Origin: Gymnorhina tibicen
Lineage: Eukaryota > Chordata > Aves > Passeriformes > Artamidae
Length of the DNA: 64,000 bases
Assembly: GCA_013399875.1 (NCBI GenBank)
Contig: VXAZ01009653.1
Span: 103,182 to 167,181, forward strand
Reading direction: 5' to 3'
The translations under genes were made by a program, and so were the position numbers. Below are positions 1 to 14,300 of this stretch, piece after piece. Below the pieces are notes generated by a model that saw only the letters and a list, made by a program, of their open reading frames with translations, was not told where the DNA came from and searched no databases. Position 1 is the stretch's first letter. The number at the start of each line of letters is the position of its first letter.

Positions 1-1639
1 CCCCCCGCCCTGTTTTGGTGACATTTAAAAAACCTGACTGCATTCAGGGTACCCCAGAATATTGGAATTTCTCCTTAGTGAGAGAATTACAATTACTCAG
101 ATCTTTGCAAGGTGGGGAGAGAGCACCGGGGATGGGAGAGGGAAGAAAAACAAGCTGGGCTCGTGGGCAGAGTACATGAGGAGAGCTGCCGTGCAGGGAG
201 GGGACACATCCCAGTGGGGTACAGGTGGTGTGAGCGTGGACATCTCCACACCCCACCTTGGAGCAGCCCCTGGCTGCCCACGAGTCTCCGTCTGCCAGGT
301 TTGGAGGCACTGCTGGGGCTGGAGCCATTCCCCAGCACGATGCTCCAGGCTTTGGTTGCCATAACAACTGGATTCAGGCTTCAAAAATAGTAACTTATTT
401 TTCATTCAATTTGCCTTTTGCCCTCTGAGGCAGATCTATTTTGGGACGGATGGTTTGTTTCAGGTGTCCCTTGCCAGCACCCTCGACTGGGGGCTTTGGG
501 GGTTCTTTTGTTAAATGTGATTTATCATCTTTTCCTCTTCCTCCCCTCTTCAGGCCCAGAGAGCAGGTACAGCAGGGCACAGGAATCACGACATAGGTTC
601 TGCCAAAGCTCGTCATCTGGGGAAGGAATTTGAAAAAAATCTTCCCGGCTAAGTGGCAGAGCGTGGGAGAGGTTTTCAGAGATGATCTCACTCTGCATCT
701 CAGCTTGGACCTGCCACTCTCAGCCAGGGCTTGGCTGTCCCAGATATCCTACTGAAGATGGGGTTTATTTTGTTGCCCCCGCACCTCCTGGATCCTGCTG
801 TCGCCAGCCTGGTCCCCACTGGTGTCTTCCATCCACAAGGGAATCGTGCAGGAAGGCTGAACCTGCTTCTGGCTCCTGGAGTGCTTCCTGTGTGCCTTGG
901 GGACACCCCACAATGCAGCTGCACCTTTTGCATCCCCTGAGGGGTTGAGCTGATTTTGGAAGGGGTTTCAGAGGGTGCCAGGATTAATTCACGCCTTGAA
1001 TTAAGGGATTCCTTCCTTTTTGTCTGCTTTGGCTTTTGGAAGATCTGTGTGTGCTTGATCTCCCATGGAAATGGCCATACGAGCACAACCCTTCTTGGCA
1101 AGATGTCCTCAGCTGTTCCACCTTCAGCATTACCGCACTTCAGCGAGGAGAGGTTGTGCTGGGGTGACCGAGACGCTGCTCCTCCAGTTGTTGCTGACCT
1201 CTCCTTTCTTGTCCCTTAGCTGCTGGCCTGAGGGTGCCTGCAGTCCCTGGCACAGCGAGGGCAAGGATGGTGCCCATCTGCCCCCAGACAAGCCCCCATC
1301 ACCTTTTGTATCCCTTCTCTGAGCTGCCCAACCTCAGATGTACCTCGGGATGCCACCTCCTGTAGGATCCTCCTTGGGTGATGTAGAGGAGGGAGGGGTG
1401 AAGGCTTTAGGACGGAGATGGGTTGATTTTGGGGTCCTTAGTCCTTGCCTTGCTGTCGTGCTGCTTTGTCCCACGTCTCCCGGGCAGGGAGGGGTGGTGG
1501 GACGCTGGAGTTGTGTCCCCACCCAGGGGCACCACGCAGCGATGGGGCTGAGGCAGAGCCACCCACCCCTGCTGGGGCCTCTGGAAAATAATGAGAAAAA
1601 AAATCATTAAAACCAAATAAATAAAAGCAAAGCCAAACA
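1..1639. other. upstream flank of MMD2, no gene recognised
   Basis: Non-coding as far as I can see. The open frames here are short, overlap on both strands and resemble no family I know. GC content and CpG density rise from about 1640 into the MMD2 start. Distal promoter elements could lie here, but no specific site can be supported. Confidence 0.5.
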
Positions 1640-2345
1640 AACCAGCTCCTTGGGGATGGCGCTGCCCCGGGGCGGGCAGAGATGCCCCGGGGACCCTCGG
1701 GGGGGACCCGGCCGTGGGCAGAGGGGCCGGGGGGAGCAGGTGGGTACCGGGGGGGAGCGGGCCGGCTGCCGGCACTTGCCGCTCCCCCCGCTCCCCGATG
1801 CTTTAATCACATTTTCAATTCAAATCTGCTGCTATTTGATCCCCCGGGGGTGGCAGCGAGGAGGGTGGGAGATATTTTTAGCTGTGCTTAAAGCTGCCGG
1901 GGGGCGGAGGGAGATCGCGCAGGTTGCTGTGGCCGAGAAGAGTTGGAAGGGATTCCCCCCCCACCCCCCTTTCCCTTTTTCCTCCTCCTCCTCCTCCTCG
2001 TTGCACATCTGAGGGCGGCAGCGGGGCTGGCTCCCCCCTCCCGGAGGTCGCCTTTGTTTTCCCCGTGTCGCTTCTCCCGAGCAGCCGAGGGGGCGGGAGG
2101 GGGCCGGGGCCGGGGCCGGGCCGGGCTGGGCTGTGCCGCGCTGGGCTGGGCTGGGCTGGACCGGCCGCCCCTTCTCCTCCTCGCCCGCCGGAGCTCGCCG
2201 AGTTGGTGCCGTTCCCCCGGGCGGCACTTTCCCCCCGCCCCGGGGCTGAGCAGCCGCCGCCCCCCGGACCCCCATGGCACCGCCGCGATGTTCGTGTCCC
2301 GGCTCCTGGATTTCCAGAAGACGCGCTACGCCAGGTAAATCCGTC
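1640..2345 (+). promoter_or_regulatory. MMD2: CpG island at the MMD2 start
   Basis: A strongly GC- and CpG-rich stretch leads into the first coding exon at 2288. It contains GC-box-like gggcggg near 2089, a CTC-repeat run near 1981-2000, and a low-complexity ccgggg/gggct repeat at about 2095-2160. There is no TATA box at a useful distance, which is usual for CpG-island promoters. The transcription start cannot be placed from sequence alone. Confidence 0.7.
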
Positions 2346-5300
2346 GGTGCGGCGGTCCCCGACCCCCGGTGCTCGCGGAGCCCCCGGACAGCCCAAACCC
2401 CAACCCCGGGCTCGGCTCTGCTGGGATGGAGCCCGAAAGGATCTTCAAAAGCTGCTGAGTGCCTCAAAGCACAGGGCAGGTGCGGGCTGGGCTTTTGGCT
2501 ACCTGCTTTTCTGCATCCCTAAAGGATTCTCAGCATCCTTGGGAGCCTTCGCTGCCTTTCGCTGGGTCTAACTTCACCGCGGCTCTCCCGCTGCCGGGGG
2601 AGCAGGATCCTGCCTTCCCGAGGGAACAGACCCCAGCGCTGGCTCCGAGCCCCCCATGGAGGCACCAGTGTGGTCCAGGGTCCCGCTGCACCCAGGTGAA
2701 ACCCCGCCGGGGTGGCTCTCCCAGCCCGGACCCGCAGGCTCAACAGGGTTCCCATGGGATGCACCGGCGGTGGATCCTTGTCTCCCTCCATGAAATCCCC
2801 AGGGAGGTTTTCCAGCAGCAGCCGGGACTTGTTTTGAAAGCTCGGGTGTAGCAGGAAACCTCACGGTGTTACCTGTGCGGGGGGAAACCTGAGGATTGCT
2901 GAGCACAGGTCAGAGGGCGCTTGGCCACGCGCGCTGCTGCGGGATCAGATGTGGCCTTTAGGGGGGAGCTGGCAGGTGACATGGGGACAAGGTCTGCAGC
3001 CCTCTGCTCCCCGGGTGGCCGGGAGGACTCAGATGGCACCGGGTGCTGCACAGCCAGATGGGGACCAGGGGGGTGCTGGGGGTGCTCAGCTTTGCACCGA
3101 GGACACACTTTGCTCGCAGCTCCCCGGGAATGTGGTGGGGAGGTTTTCCTGCCTGCGGAGGGTCCCACGGGCTGGCACAGCTCCTGGGGGTACTCAGCTC
3201 TGTGCTGCCGCTTCCAGACTCCCAGTGGTCCTGTTAGGGGCAGATACCAGAGAAAAACTTGTGTGAAAAGAAGTGGTGACGGTGTTTCTTGCCTGCTCCT
3301 GGCAGGATGATCCCTGAGGGATGTTTGTCTGGGCTGGGTAAAGACAGGAGACCATCCTCCTACCCCCTTCAGCCAGCGGCTCCTTTCCTTCCAGGTGTCC
3401 CACGGGGAAAATCCATGCTTGCATCTCCAAAACCTGCCTGAAATGTGGCCACTTGCTCAAAGACGGTTTTGATGCTGTAGTTGCCTCCTGATAACCTTTG
3501 CCTGGGGGAGAGGCAGGAGGCACCCAGCAGGTCTGCACGACGTGCCTGGTACAAAACCTTGTGAAAATGGAGAATTCAAGACTTTTTTCCCCCCCAGCTG
3601 GCATGCAAAGGACAGAGCTGGGGGAAATGGAGCTGAGCAAAGCTCTGTACTCCCCAGAGCAGGAGGCAAACCTTTAGCCCACCTCTGCAGAGGTGCAGAG
3701 CTCTTTGGGAGCTGGGCAGCAGATCAGGGGCTGCTCCACTGACATCAGTCTCCCCCAGCAGAACCCATCTGCCAACCTGTTGCTCGATTTATCCTGAATC
3801 GGCATGCTCCAGCCTTGTTGTGGTCAGTTCTGGAGACAACTTGTTAAATGGGACGAGGCATTACGGAGAGCCTTGCAGGGATGGTGCCCACGTGCAGGGC
3901 AGGGGCTGTGGGGAATGGGAAGGGTCAGATCCACAGGGAATCCTCCAGCTATCGCAGTGTGCCAGGGCTGGATGGGGAGCAGCAGGTGACGGGTACTCCC
4001 TTGGCTTTCACCCCAAGAAAGTCACCAGCACGTGATGCTAACCTGGGGCTTCCTGTATCATCACAGAGATCCTCTTAGCCTAGTGCTTAAAAATAACAGT
4101 GGGATAATCCCCGTCCCCCCCGCACTCCAAGCACACCAGCTCTGCTCTCCATGGAAATCCTCTGCTGGGGCATATCCCAAAAGAAACCCTAAAGCTCCTT
4201 CTTCCTTTGTGCCAGGGATGCTCTTTCAGCTGAGCTCTGAGTTGTGAACTGGGGCAAGCAGAAGCCAGGGAACTCATGGTGGCACGTGCCATACAAGGCA
4301 GCTGAAGCATCTCAAGTCCTGTGTTCAATTTTCACTACAGGAAAGATGTTGAGGTGCTAGAGCAGGTCCAGAGAAGAATAATGGAGCACAAGTCTGATAA
4401 GGAGCAGCTGAGGGAGCTGTGGGGGGCTCAGCCTGGAGAAAAGGAGGCTCAGGGGGGACCTTCTCACTGACCACAACTCCCTGACAGGAGGGTGCAGCCA
4501 GGTGGGGGTCAGGCTCTGCTGCCAGGGAACAAGGGACAGGATAAGACAAAATGGGCTCAAGCTGCACCAGAGGAAGTTCAGATTAAAAGGGTAGTCAGGC
4601 ACTGGAACAGGCTGCCCAGGGAAGTGGTTGAATCACCTGTCCCTGGAAGTTTTCAAAACCACATGTGAATGTGGCACCTGGGGATGTGGTTTGGGGGTGA
4701 ACATGGCAGTGCTGGGCTAATGGTTGGACTCGATCTTAACAATTCTGTGATTCCATCTTGCAACATCTTTTCAGAGAATGTGGCCTTGCTTATGGTATTC
4801 CTTGAAAAAACAAAAACCATCAAGGTATTCCTTGCGGAAGAGAAGCCTGGAACAGGCTTCATTTTTCATAGCATTTTATCTAATTTTGAGCAAGGACGAA
4901 GAAAGGAGGAATTTGGCCATTGATACACCCACCAAAAGGAATAAGTACAAAACGGTGTGGTGATGAAAGACCTGTTGTGTGAGAACAAAGAGATGAAAAG
5001 CAGTGATCAATGTGGGAACGTTCTGCGAACTGCCAGGAGAAAACTCGGGGCTGGAGGGACACCAGGCTGTCTCCAAATCCCTCCTGGTGGGGCTTTGGAG
5101 ATGCAGCGTTAGAGCTGGGGCAGAGGGGAAGAAAGCAAAGGGAGGGGCTGTGGCCATGGTGGGAACAGGGTGCAAGGCAGTGCCATTTGAGCACGAAGTG
5201 GTTGGAAATGAGGAACTCCGTGGTTTCTGCTCTGCTGTGGGGCCCGGGAGGCTCTTCCATCTCTGACACCGTGGGGAAATGGAGTTTCAAAGCACAGTTG

Positions 5301-8300
5301 CTGCAAGGCTTTCCCTGTCACTCACAACCTGCACGCTCGACAAGCAATATCCATCTCCTGCCCGACAGGCCAAGTTCAGCCACGACACCAGCACAGCACA
5401 GAGTGTGAGCAGATGCGATTCCTCCTGCTTTATCCAACCACCAGAGGGTTATCCCCCCACTCCCCCTCCACTCTTCCTCCCAGCTCACCAAAACGGTGCT
5501 GGGTCCCTCCCAGACCAACAGATCAGACCAAGCTGCACCTTTATCACTGGACTCATTGGTCAGGTTACACTGACCTGGTAACCAAACCCTCCTTGCACTT
5601 CACCCCCAGCTTTGACCCCATTTTGGCCCAGTTTTAACTCAAACGTGGTCTGGTCCTTCCTGCCCATGTAGCTGCCGTGGGGCTGAGTATCTCCCTGTGG
5701 GGACACTGAATGCTTCCCAGACTTTGGCCATCCAGAGCTGTAATTGGAAGGAAACCTGATTAACCAGGGAGCTGCTGTATCCAGCTAGCTTCAGCATCTC
5801 TGGAGCAGCGGTGGAGAGGGGTTTGCTGGGAGCTGCAGGGCACTGAATCATCCTCACAAACTGATAGCAGCTCCTTTGATTTGTCCATGTAGAAGGCTCT
5901 AAATCTTACTGTGTTTGCTTGGCTTGCCCTTCGTGGAGCAACACAAAGAGGAGCAGCTGGGAAAATCCACGTTAATGTCTCGGCCCGGGAGCAGGGGGCT
6001 CTGTGGGGGTCTCTGCAGGTGCACGGCCCAGGCTTGTCCTCACCTCCCCGTGCCTGCAATGCAGGCACTGCCATCTCCTCACCAGCATGAGGGGATGAAG
6101 GTCTGAACTCTATACTTGCTCAAACCCAAATCCTCTGAATTTGGGGAAAGGCAGCTGCGAACACCTTCCTTGTTTCTCCCTGCACCTGTAATTATTGAGC
6201 AAGGAGACATTCGTCTTCTACTCCAGCATCTCTGGCCAAGACAGGGAGAGAAGAACCAGCAGGAATAGGAGGAGCAGGAAACGCTGGGGTGCTCAGATTC
6301 CCAACGCAAGGAAAGCAATGCCAGGCTGACAGCCTGGACAGAGCAACCACATTGGGAAGACCCGTTCCCTGTTGCTTTGCCATGAAAACATGAGCAGCCC
6401 TCGTCTGCTCCCACACACTCCAAGATGCATTCCAAGAGCTCTGCTTCCCCCACAGCCCATGTGGGATGAAGCAGTGAGAAGGGAAACACTTTCAGTGTTG
6501 ATACCACGGCCTGAAGCTCCTCGAGTGGCTGGGGCTGCTCACCTTGCGAGGACCATTCCCATCAAGACCTGCCTGTCCCAGCTGAGCAGACAGACCCCCT
6601 TGATGCAAAAGGCACTGCTCCAAGAGATGGAGAGGCCCCCAAAACGCCTGAGAAAACCAGGATCAGCTGATGCTACCAACCAATTCCATGCCGGTTGCTC
6701 TGTGGGGCTGGGTTGACTCAGGTAACCTCTTAAAATGGCACCAGTAGAGTAATTTATTGTAGTTTTAGATGTTCAGGGTGCATAAATTGAGCCAGGTATT
6801 TGGAAGGCAACAAGGCTTTGGAGCATCATTTTTGAAGGCATATCCACTCAAACTGCCCCATTCCCTGCTCTGCAAGGGTTGAGGCACCCAGCAGGGCAGG
6901 CTCAGGTGGGGACCACCACACTGGAGATGTGCATAAGTGGGCAAACCAAGCCCCATGCCTTGTGCTTTCGGGGGCAGGACGGTCTCTTGGCTGCCTGGGA
7001 AACACATGATCTTTCCCCTCCTTCAGCTGGTGTTGGATATCAGCCTGATGTGATTCTTTGGCACGGTTTGCTGTGGCCAGCTTCACGAGGTAGCAGCCAA
7101 CACAGCCCATGGGAAATTCAAGCCACTGCCCAGCGCGGCAGGTCAGTGACTATGAGAAATGGGGCTCTGCCAGGATGGGTCCCGGGCTTGCCTCCCCTCC
7201 TCCTCCCTTCCCACACCCCCAGCTCCACAGGGACACAAAGCCATGCCAACCAGCTACAACTCCCAAAGAAAAGAAGGGAAAAGAGCACAACTTATTCCAG
7301 TCCTTCGCTGCCGAGGGGTGCCTGGCTGCAGCTGCGCAAGGAAGTTGGTTGAGTCCCCAGAGATGCTGCTGCCAGGGGATGGATGCTCAGGGCTGGGTCT
7401 GAGCAAGGCGGAGGAGACATGGCCAAACACACAGATCAGGTCTCTCCAGGCGTGACAAACTCAACATTTTCATGCAGTGAGAATCCAGAGTCTGATGGGC
7501 TCTCTGTGACAACACCGCAACCTCTCATGATAACACGATACCACAGGTGTCATATTCCTGGTGGGTGAGTCAGATACAGTGAGTTGAGCCAAGCAGTGCT
7601 GACCTTCAGGAGAATTTGGAGTCAACTCTGTGCTCCTGTTTGAGTTTATAGTCCAGGTTTGCTGCTGCTGAGGAAAGGATTTTATGCAGAAAGAGATCAT
7701 CAGGTCAGGACAAGGAGTTGCCTCCTCTCTGTGCTGAGCAGCACTGGCTGGCACAGCAGGATTAGACACAGCCCTGCTCTCTGCTGTAACTAATACTAAT
7801 GGAAATCTTACTATCTGCACGCTTGGCTGGTGAAATACATGATTTTCCTTCTGTGCCTTTGCTGTCCAGAGGCATTTGCTGAATAATTTACAGAAATGAT
7901 TTGTACTTGAGCAGCATCCGGGAATCCCAGATGAGAGCCTGGCTGTGTCTCTCAGGCCATGCTGTGGGGAGATTTTATGAACCTGGGACACGGTCACCTG
8001 CCCGTGTGTTTCACAGTCACAGCCAGGGTTAGAGGCTGGGAAAGCTCCAGCCCTCAAACTATCCAAATCTTCTGCCAGCAGGCAGAGGATCCAGTGGTCA
8101 TGCCCGCTCCTGCTCACCTTGGGCTGTTGCAGTTAAACAGGCAGAGCCAGCTCAGGATTTATCCCAAGAACTCCTTGCTCAAGGCAAAGCAGCAAGGAAC
8201 ATGCACAATGACTTTCCAAACGAGAAATTAATGAATAATAGAGGATTTACAGTTCTGGAAACAGTCCTTCCAACATCCACAAAGCACCTGGGACATCAGA

Positions 8301-11300
8301 GTCATTTTGTGACTAATCAGCTGTTGTTGGATGTCTCACGAGTACCAAACGAAACAAGAAGTCCCAGCTCAGAAAGTAATTTGGGAAACACTCACCAATC
8401 CCATCTGTTGTGAATAAACAAACAGCTCTGCTGTGGTTGCAGGGTCATGAATTGCCTTGGAAGAGTTATAGATACCATCTACATAGAGAGCTGGGGAGAA
8501 AAATAAATATCCCTGCCCACAGGATGGGAATATGGACAGTTAGGACCCTGCTGGGAATTACTGCTGAGTTTCCACCACCAACCGAGCCCTGCTGGGTGTA
8601 TATGGGCTCTTGTGGGTGCAGAAATGGTTAATACCTGCACCCAGCCTGGCTTGGAGCCTCCTGTGCTTGTCCCTGCTAGGATGAGGAGCAAGAAAGGAAT
8701 TGTGTATGCCCTTGGTATGTTCAGGGGAAGAGCAACATATGCCCTTCTGCACCCTCTGAGGCAGCAGGATGTGTCAGGGGGATGCCTCCTCTGTCCCTTC
8801 TCAGGGGACATCTGTGCCTGTGGCTCAGAGCCAGGTACAACACGGACCTGGCCGAGCACATGGTCCCTGTCTGGGAGCACCTCTAAGTCAGCAGCAGCAC
8901 TTGCTCAGCATTTCTCAGGGCATGCAGGTTGAGAAGTGCCAGGGGATGGTCTACAGCCAGCCCAGGGTGCTGGTACACGTCAGAGTGCTGGGAGTGAGCA
9001 GAACTGGGATGGGAGTAATGAGGGGATGGGTGACAATTCGATCTGCTGCTTGTTTTGACTCACCTTGTGGAAGCAAGGCATGACAAAAGAAAACATTGAG
9101 ATGTCCTGCTCCATCAGCCCTCCTTTCCCTCTCCCGTGGGATGGGCTGGAGTCACAGGAGGGGCCCACGGACAGGCCTGTCCCAGCTGCCCCATCTCCCC
9201 TGGCCCCAGGAGCTGCCCCAAAAGCTTCCAGCAGGCGCAGCTCAGCTTTGCGGAGCAGGAGCGCCATATGCTCGCGTGGGAGCACCGAGGGATGGGCAGG
9301 GAAGGGAGGTTTCAGCTCCCAGCGGGTGCCACGCAGCCGTGCACATGCCCACGTGGGTGGCTCTGCAGATGGCAGCGCCGGGCAGCATCGGCCTCGGCGT
9401 TCCTGCTTCCCAGTGGCAGCCGTTCCCAGATCAGTGGGTAGGAAGGAAAAGCAGCATTTCGCAAGTGCTCCTGGGCTGGATAAAGCAGTAAAGCCTGGGG
9501 GATCTCCTGGGCTCGAGGTGGGCCCTAGGTGTTTCCTTGTGGTCCTGCTGCATCTCCTGAAGCCTGTGATTGTGTCCCATACACAAACAGCAACCAGGCT
9601 CCACGCCAGCGCTCACAGCTCCCCAGGACTGAGCTAATTACAAACCACAGAGGAGCTCAAGGGATTGAAGCCTCTTACCAGGGATGCAGCTGGAGCATTA
9701 CCAGATTCCGGATCAGAGGCAGAGCACTTGCCAAGCCCCAGCTTACGGGGATGCCACCACAGCAGCTCCCACGTGAGCACGAGCCCCGGGACCAAGCCCT
9801 GACATCTGTGCTGGGTGTGCAGCCTCCGGGCTATCAGAGCAAACCCAGGCCACGCGTCGAAGAGTCAGAGGCTGGTCTGCCCTACAGGGACACATCTGCT
9901 CCACCGCTGTCACCTCGGGCATCACAACACTTGTTCTACCAAGGGACAGCCCCAGCAGGACTTGCCATCGCTGTTGGTCCACATCCAGCAAATCCTTCCT
10001 CAGTCCTTCCTCTCTGGCCACCACCAGGATCTTCCTCTGTTACTTTAAAAGCAGCTGTGACATCCAGTCACAAGAGGAAAGAGAAATCTTCTCCTTTTGC
10101 AGCCAGATCCCAAGAGCTGCCCAGCAGGGAGCACAGCTTGGAAAAGCCCCAGCTCCTTGGGCAGGAGGGTGAATACCCAGCAAATCCGTCTCTACGAGCT
10201 TTTGGCCAACTCCTGAGAAAACCCAGCCCTTTTATAAGCCATTTGCAGGTGAAACCTGTAGATGTGAGCTGCTCTGGGGAGATTTGTATCACCTGGGATA
10301 ACCTTGGGCTTGCTGAGTGCTCCTTTGTCCCCGTGGCGCCCAGCCCGCAGTGCACAGACACGCAGACACATGCACGGCCTGATTTATGGCAGGGCTGGGG
10401 AGGGCAGGTGCTGGACCAGCTCTTTCCAAGGGCAGGAACCCAGCTCACACCTCCCCCTCCACATCTTAGTGGTGATTTTACACCCTCCTCACATTATCCA
10501 CCCACTGGCTCGCCTAAAGGATGTCAAAGTTATTATCCTCACTTGGAGAGGGGGGAAAGGGGAGTGAGAGGGACACGAAGAGATGTGGCAGAGGCCAACC
10601 AGAGAGTCATGTCAAAGGCAGGGCTAAACCCATGCCAGACCATCTGTCCCAAATTGCAGCCTGGTTTGAGTCTCCTTCAGGGATGTTCCCCTCAGGTGTG
10701 CAGGGGACAGATTTCCTGCAAAGTGTCCCATGGCTCTGCTCGTGTGAGTGTGTGGTGACCATGGAGTGACTGATTCAGGTTCTCTCGGTGCCCTCAGGAG
10801 AGCTCAGATGGTCCCACGTGAGCTCTCCTGAGGAATAATTTAACTTAATCCCTTTCTTACCTTCTTCTTCCCATCCTGGCAAAGCAAGAGACAGGCAATG
10901 ATTTTTGAGGCTAGAATTTTGTTCTTGGATAAAAGTCTTTTAAAAACTGTGTAAAAACCCCTAAAGCTATAAAAAAAAAACAAACCCAAAACCCAACCCA
11001 ACAGAGTGGGAGAAAGAGCAGGAGAAAGGAACAGGCCTGGGAAGCCAGCTCTGCACTTTGCCCCGGCGCCCAGGGACAAGGGGCTCTTTGTTTCCCTGGC
11101 CAGAGCCTGCTGTACTGGCCCTTTTCAGGCTCCCTCCCTGGGAAAGGGGCCAGGGGAAAGCAGGCACAAGCAGGGCAGGCAAAAACCCTGGGGCTGCTGT
11201 GAATAACCCCGGCTCAGACCCTCAGCAGCCCCCCCTCTTCATGCAGGCAGTTGTAAGGAGTCTGCCAGGAACAGCACCGGGAGGAAAAGGTGCCCGGGAA

Positions 11301-14300
11301 CCCTTCGGTTCCCTGCTTCCCACACACCATCCCTGGAAATGAGCATGCTCATGTTCCTGCTGGGCAGGAGCCTTTGAACTTCGCTGTGTCTTTTGGGCTT
11401 TGCCATCCTGAAGCACCTGCTGAACTGCACTGGAGCACCCAGTGGTGTGGGAACACCTGCCCGGGGCTTCCCGGCCCCACGAATCACAAGTGCTCTTTCC
11501 AAGTGTATCCATCTGTCTGTCCAGGCTGGAGCTGTGGTTCGGGGCTGGTTCTGCAGGCTGGTACAGCAGCTGTCTGCAGGCTGGGAGTGCTGCAGGGCTC
11601 CCTGTGCCCTGCCCTGCACCCAAGCCAGCGTGCCCACGGGTGACGTGAGCTGCTCCGTAAAATCCCAGGGCGGCAGGGGAGGAAATGACCTCTGCACCCC
11701 TGGGAAATAAGGTGCATCCAGGGACCAACCTGCCTTGCCAGGAGATGTGCAAACACCAGCTGCTCCCATTTCTGCAGAGCACAGAGGACCACAGAAATGT
11801 GCCAAATTAGCCCCAAAGTGCAACGCTGGCCCCAGGAGGGCCCTGCTGTACCCAGGCTGGCCCAACACTGGGTCAGCCAGGTCCCACATCCAGGATGCTT
11901 CACTTCCCACCATCCACAGGATGATGCTTACTAGAAAGCAGGGCAGGAACACAAGAGCAATCTCTCCCAAGGACAAAAAAAGGTTCCTCCTCAGGGCTAT
12001 TGTCCCTCTGGGGAAAGCAGGTGCTTCTGGTGTTCCACACCAGCACGGCTTTGGGCTCCAGGAACACGGATGCTCTTCAATCTCATTCCATGGGGATGGC
12101 TTGGGTGGTCCTTCCTGGCCTCTCTATCCCTGTACCAGAGCTAGGGAGGATATTTGCAACCCGGGGACACCTTCCCAAAGGGTCTGGGTGCCCCCCAGCC
12201 CTGGGGAGGGGGCTGTGGAATTGGCTCTGTGTTACTGCTCCGAACAGCACCTGTCAGAGCGGAGAGGAGATGGAGCAGGCTTTGTTAAAATCAATAAATT
12301 CAAGGAAAAGGCCTTGAACGTGTTTCCTCAGCAACTGTGACGTCATGTGGACGTCTGGCCTCCCCTCCTTCCCCCCCTCCTTCTTATTATTAAAAGGGAA
12401 AATAAAGGGAAGCAGACAGCGAAGGGGAGCTGGGGACAGTCTCCTGGCAACGCTGGGGACAGTAACGTCCTCCTGCCAGGGGGACACAGCTCCAGCACAG
12501 GCAGCCCTGCCAGGCCTCGTGGCTGGAGTGGTGGGATGGGGAGGGCATCCCTGGTGTCCCTGGGGTGGAGGTGACAGCACTCTGGGCACAACCATGTCCC
12601 CGGGGATGCCCAGCTGCTTCCCGGCCCTGCTGAGCCCCGATTTACCCCACGTGAGTCCTTGGTGTGCGGAGCAGGGGGAGCTTGGCCCCTGCATTCCTCC
12701 TCTTAATTCCAGACATTTTTTGGTGATGAGGACCATGGATGTCTTCCCACAGCGCCAGGGTCTGGCAGGAAGCACGGCAGGGCAGGGGCTGGGGACAGAG
12801 TCCCTGTGTGGGTTGTCACTGTCACCTGCTGGTGTGCCCCTTGCCCTGCTGGGGCCACACAAGTCCCCCCGCACCAATCCTTGTCATCTGAGCTATTTAA
12901 TCCATCCTGGCTCGGTTTTAACAGGCAGCAGTGAGTAGCTCAGGCAGTGGGGCCAAGCAGGCGGGAGAAGGCAGAGGAATCCACACAGGCGTGGGTGGCT
13001 TGGGGACAGGGAGAGGGGACTTTTCCTGCCTTTCCAAGCATCCCGGATTGAGGCGTCACCCTGTGCCCAGCAGCAAGGTCTTGCCAGCCCCTGAGCCCCT
13101 TTACTGGGCGCAGCTCAGCTGTGAAACGCCACAGATGGTGCTGGAGCCGGGGGCAAACAGGGTCACAAAGCAATTAGCCCAGGTCCCGCGGAGCAGCCCC
13201 GCCGGCGCCTGCTCGGCTCGGCTGTCCTGACTTGAGCCATGGCAGGGAAAGTCTTTCAAACCCCGGTTCCCAGGACCAGGGAAGGAACCCTCTCCATTTT
13301 CCTGTTTCTCACTCCCTTTGCTAATCCTGCCAGAAGAGGGTGGGGAACGAGGCTTTGCTCCGACCTGTTCTCACGGATGCACATTCATTTTGCTGTTACA
13401 TACCCACAGTGGAGTGACACTGTTTTTTATCGCCGTGTGTTGATCCAGCAGGGGGAATTCATACATTCCTGTGAGTGCCAAGAGCAAGCTGATGCCTCCT
13501 AAGACTAAGAGAAACAGAAATAAAGATGCAGGCTTCCAAGAGAGGGCAGCAGGGTTCCCCCCCACAGCAATCTGTGCTGGGATGTGCAGCCCTGGGGGTA
13601 GGGGGTAGATGCAGGTGGTACCCAGGAACCAAAGGCATCTCAGGGATACCCTTGTTGGAGCTGGGCACGCTGCTGGGGACCCACAGGTCTGCCCACTACC
13701 CCGTGTTCCCTCTTTGCTGCTGGGGCTCTTCCCACCTCTGCCCACAGCAGCAGGCAGAGCTGGCTCCTGTCTTCTGCTCTCCAAGCAACAGCAGTTCCCA
13801 GGAACTGCTTCAGCCTGAGCCATGGCCAAGACCTGGGGACCTGGCACCTGGGGAGAGCCAGATGGACAGTCTGTGCTCTTGGGTCACTTCTGCAGGGCAG
13901 CTGGAGCAAAGCTGAGCCATGGTGGGGCTGCAGGCTGGGGTGGCCCTGTGCAGACCCCTCCAGAAGGGTTTTGCTCCATCCCCATCCCCTGAGCGTGTTT
14001 CTCTCCCTGCTTCTCGCTGCAGGTTCATGAATCACCGTGTCCCGTCCAACTGCAGGTACCAGCCCACGGAGTACGAGCACGCGGCCAACTGTGCCACCCA
14101 CGCTGTGAGTCCCTGTCCCTGTCCCTGGGTGAGTTGGGATGGGGCTCATCTCTCTGAGGATCCACTGAGAAACCTCAAGGGACACCTAAAAATGTCTGTG
14201 TTCAGCCCTGGAGCAGCCACTGAGTGTCTGAAGGCTGTGGTGAGGCAGATGTGCCCTGCCTGCTCCTGGGGATTGGGATGCTCTCCCTCCTCTTGCCCTG

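Larger units (their letters stand above)
2335..14022 (+). other. MMD2: MMD2 intron 1
   Basis: An 11.7-kb intron runs from the donor gtaaat at 2335 to the acceptor cgctgcag ending at 14022. It holds a CR1 relic at 4340-4760 and a long unassigned open frame at 9529-10758. No other repeat, RNA gene or exon could be supported. Alternative first exons are possible but not visible by homology. Confidence 0.8.

Noticed and set aside
1832..2467. Long antisense and sense frames over the MMD2 CpG island
   Set aside because: Stop-poor GC-rich DNA gives open frames in several phases at once. Only the 16-residue MMD2 exon has family support.
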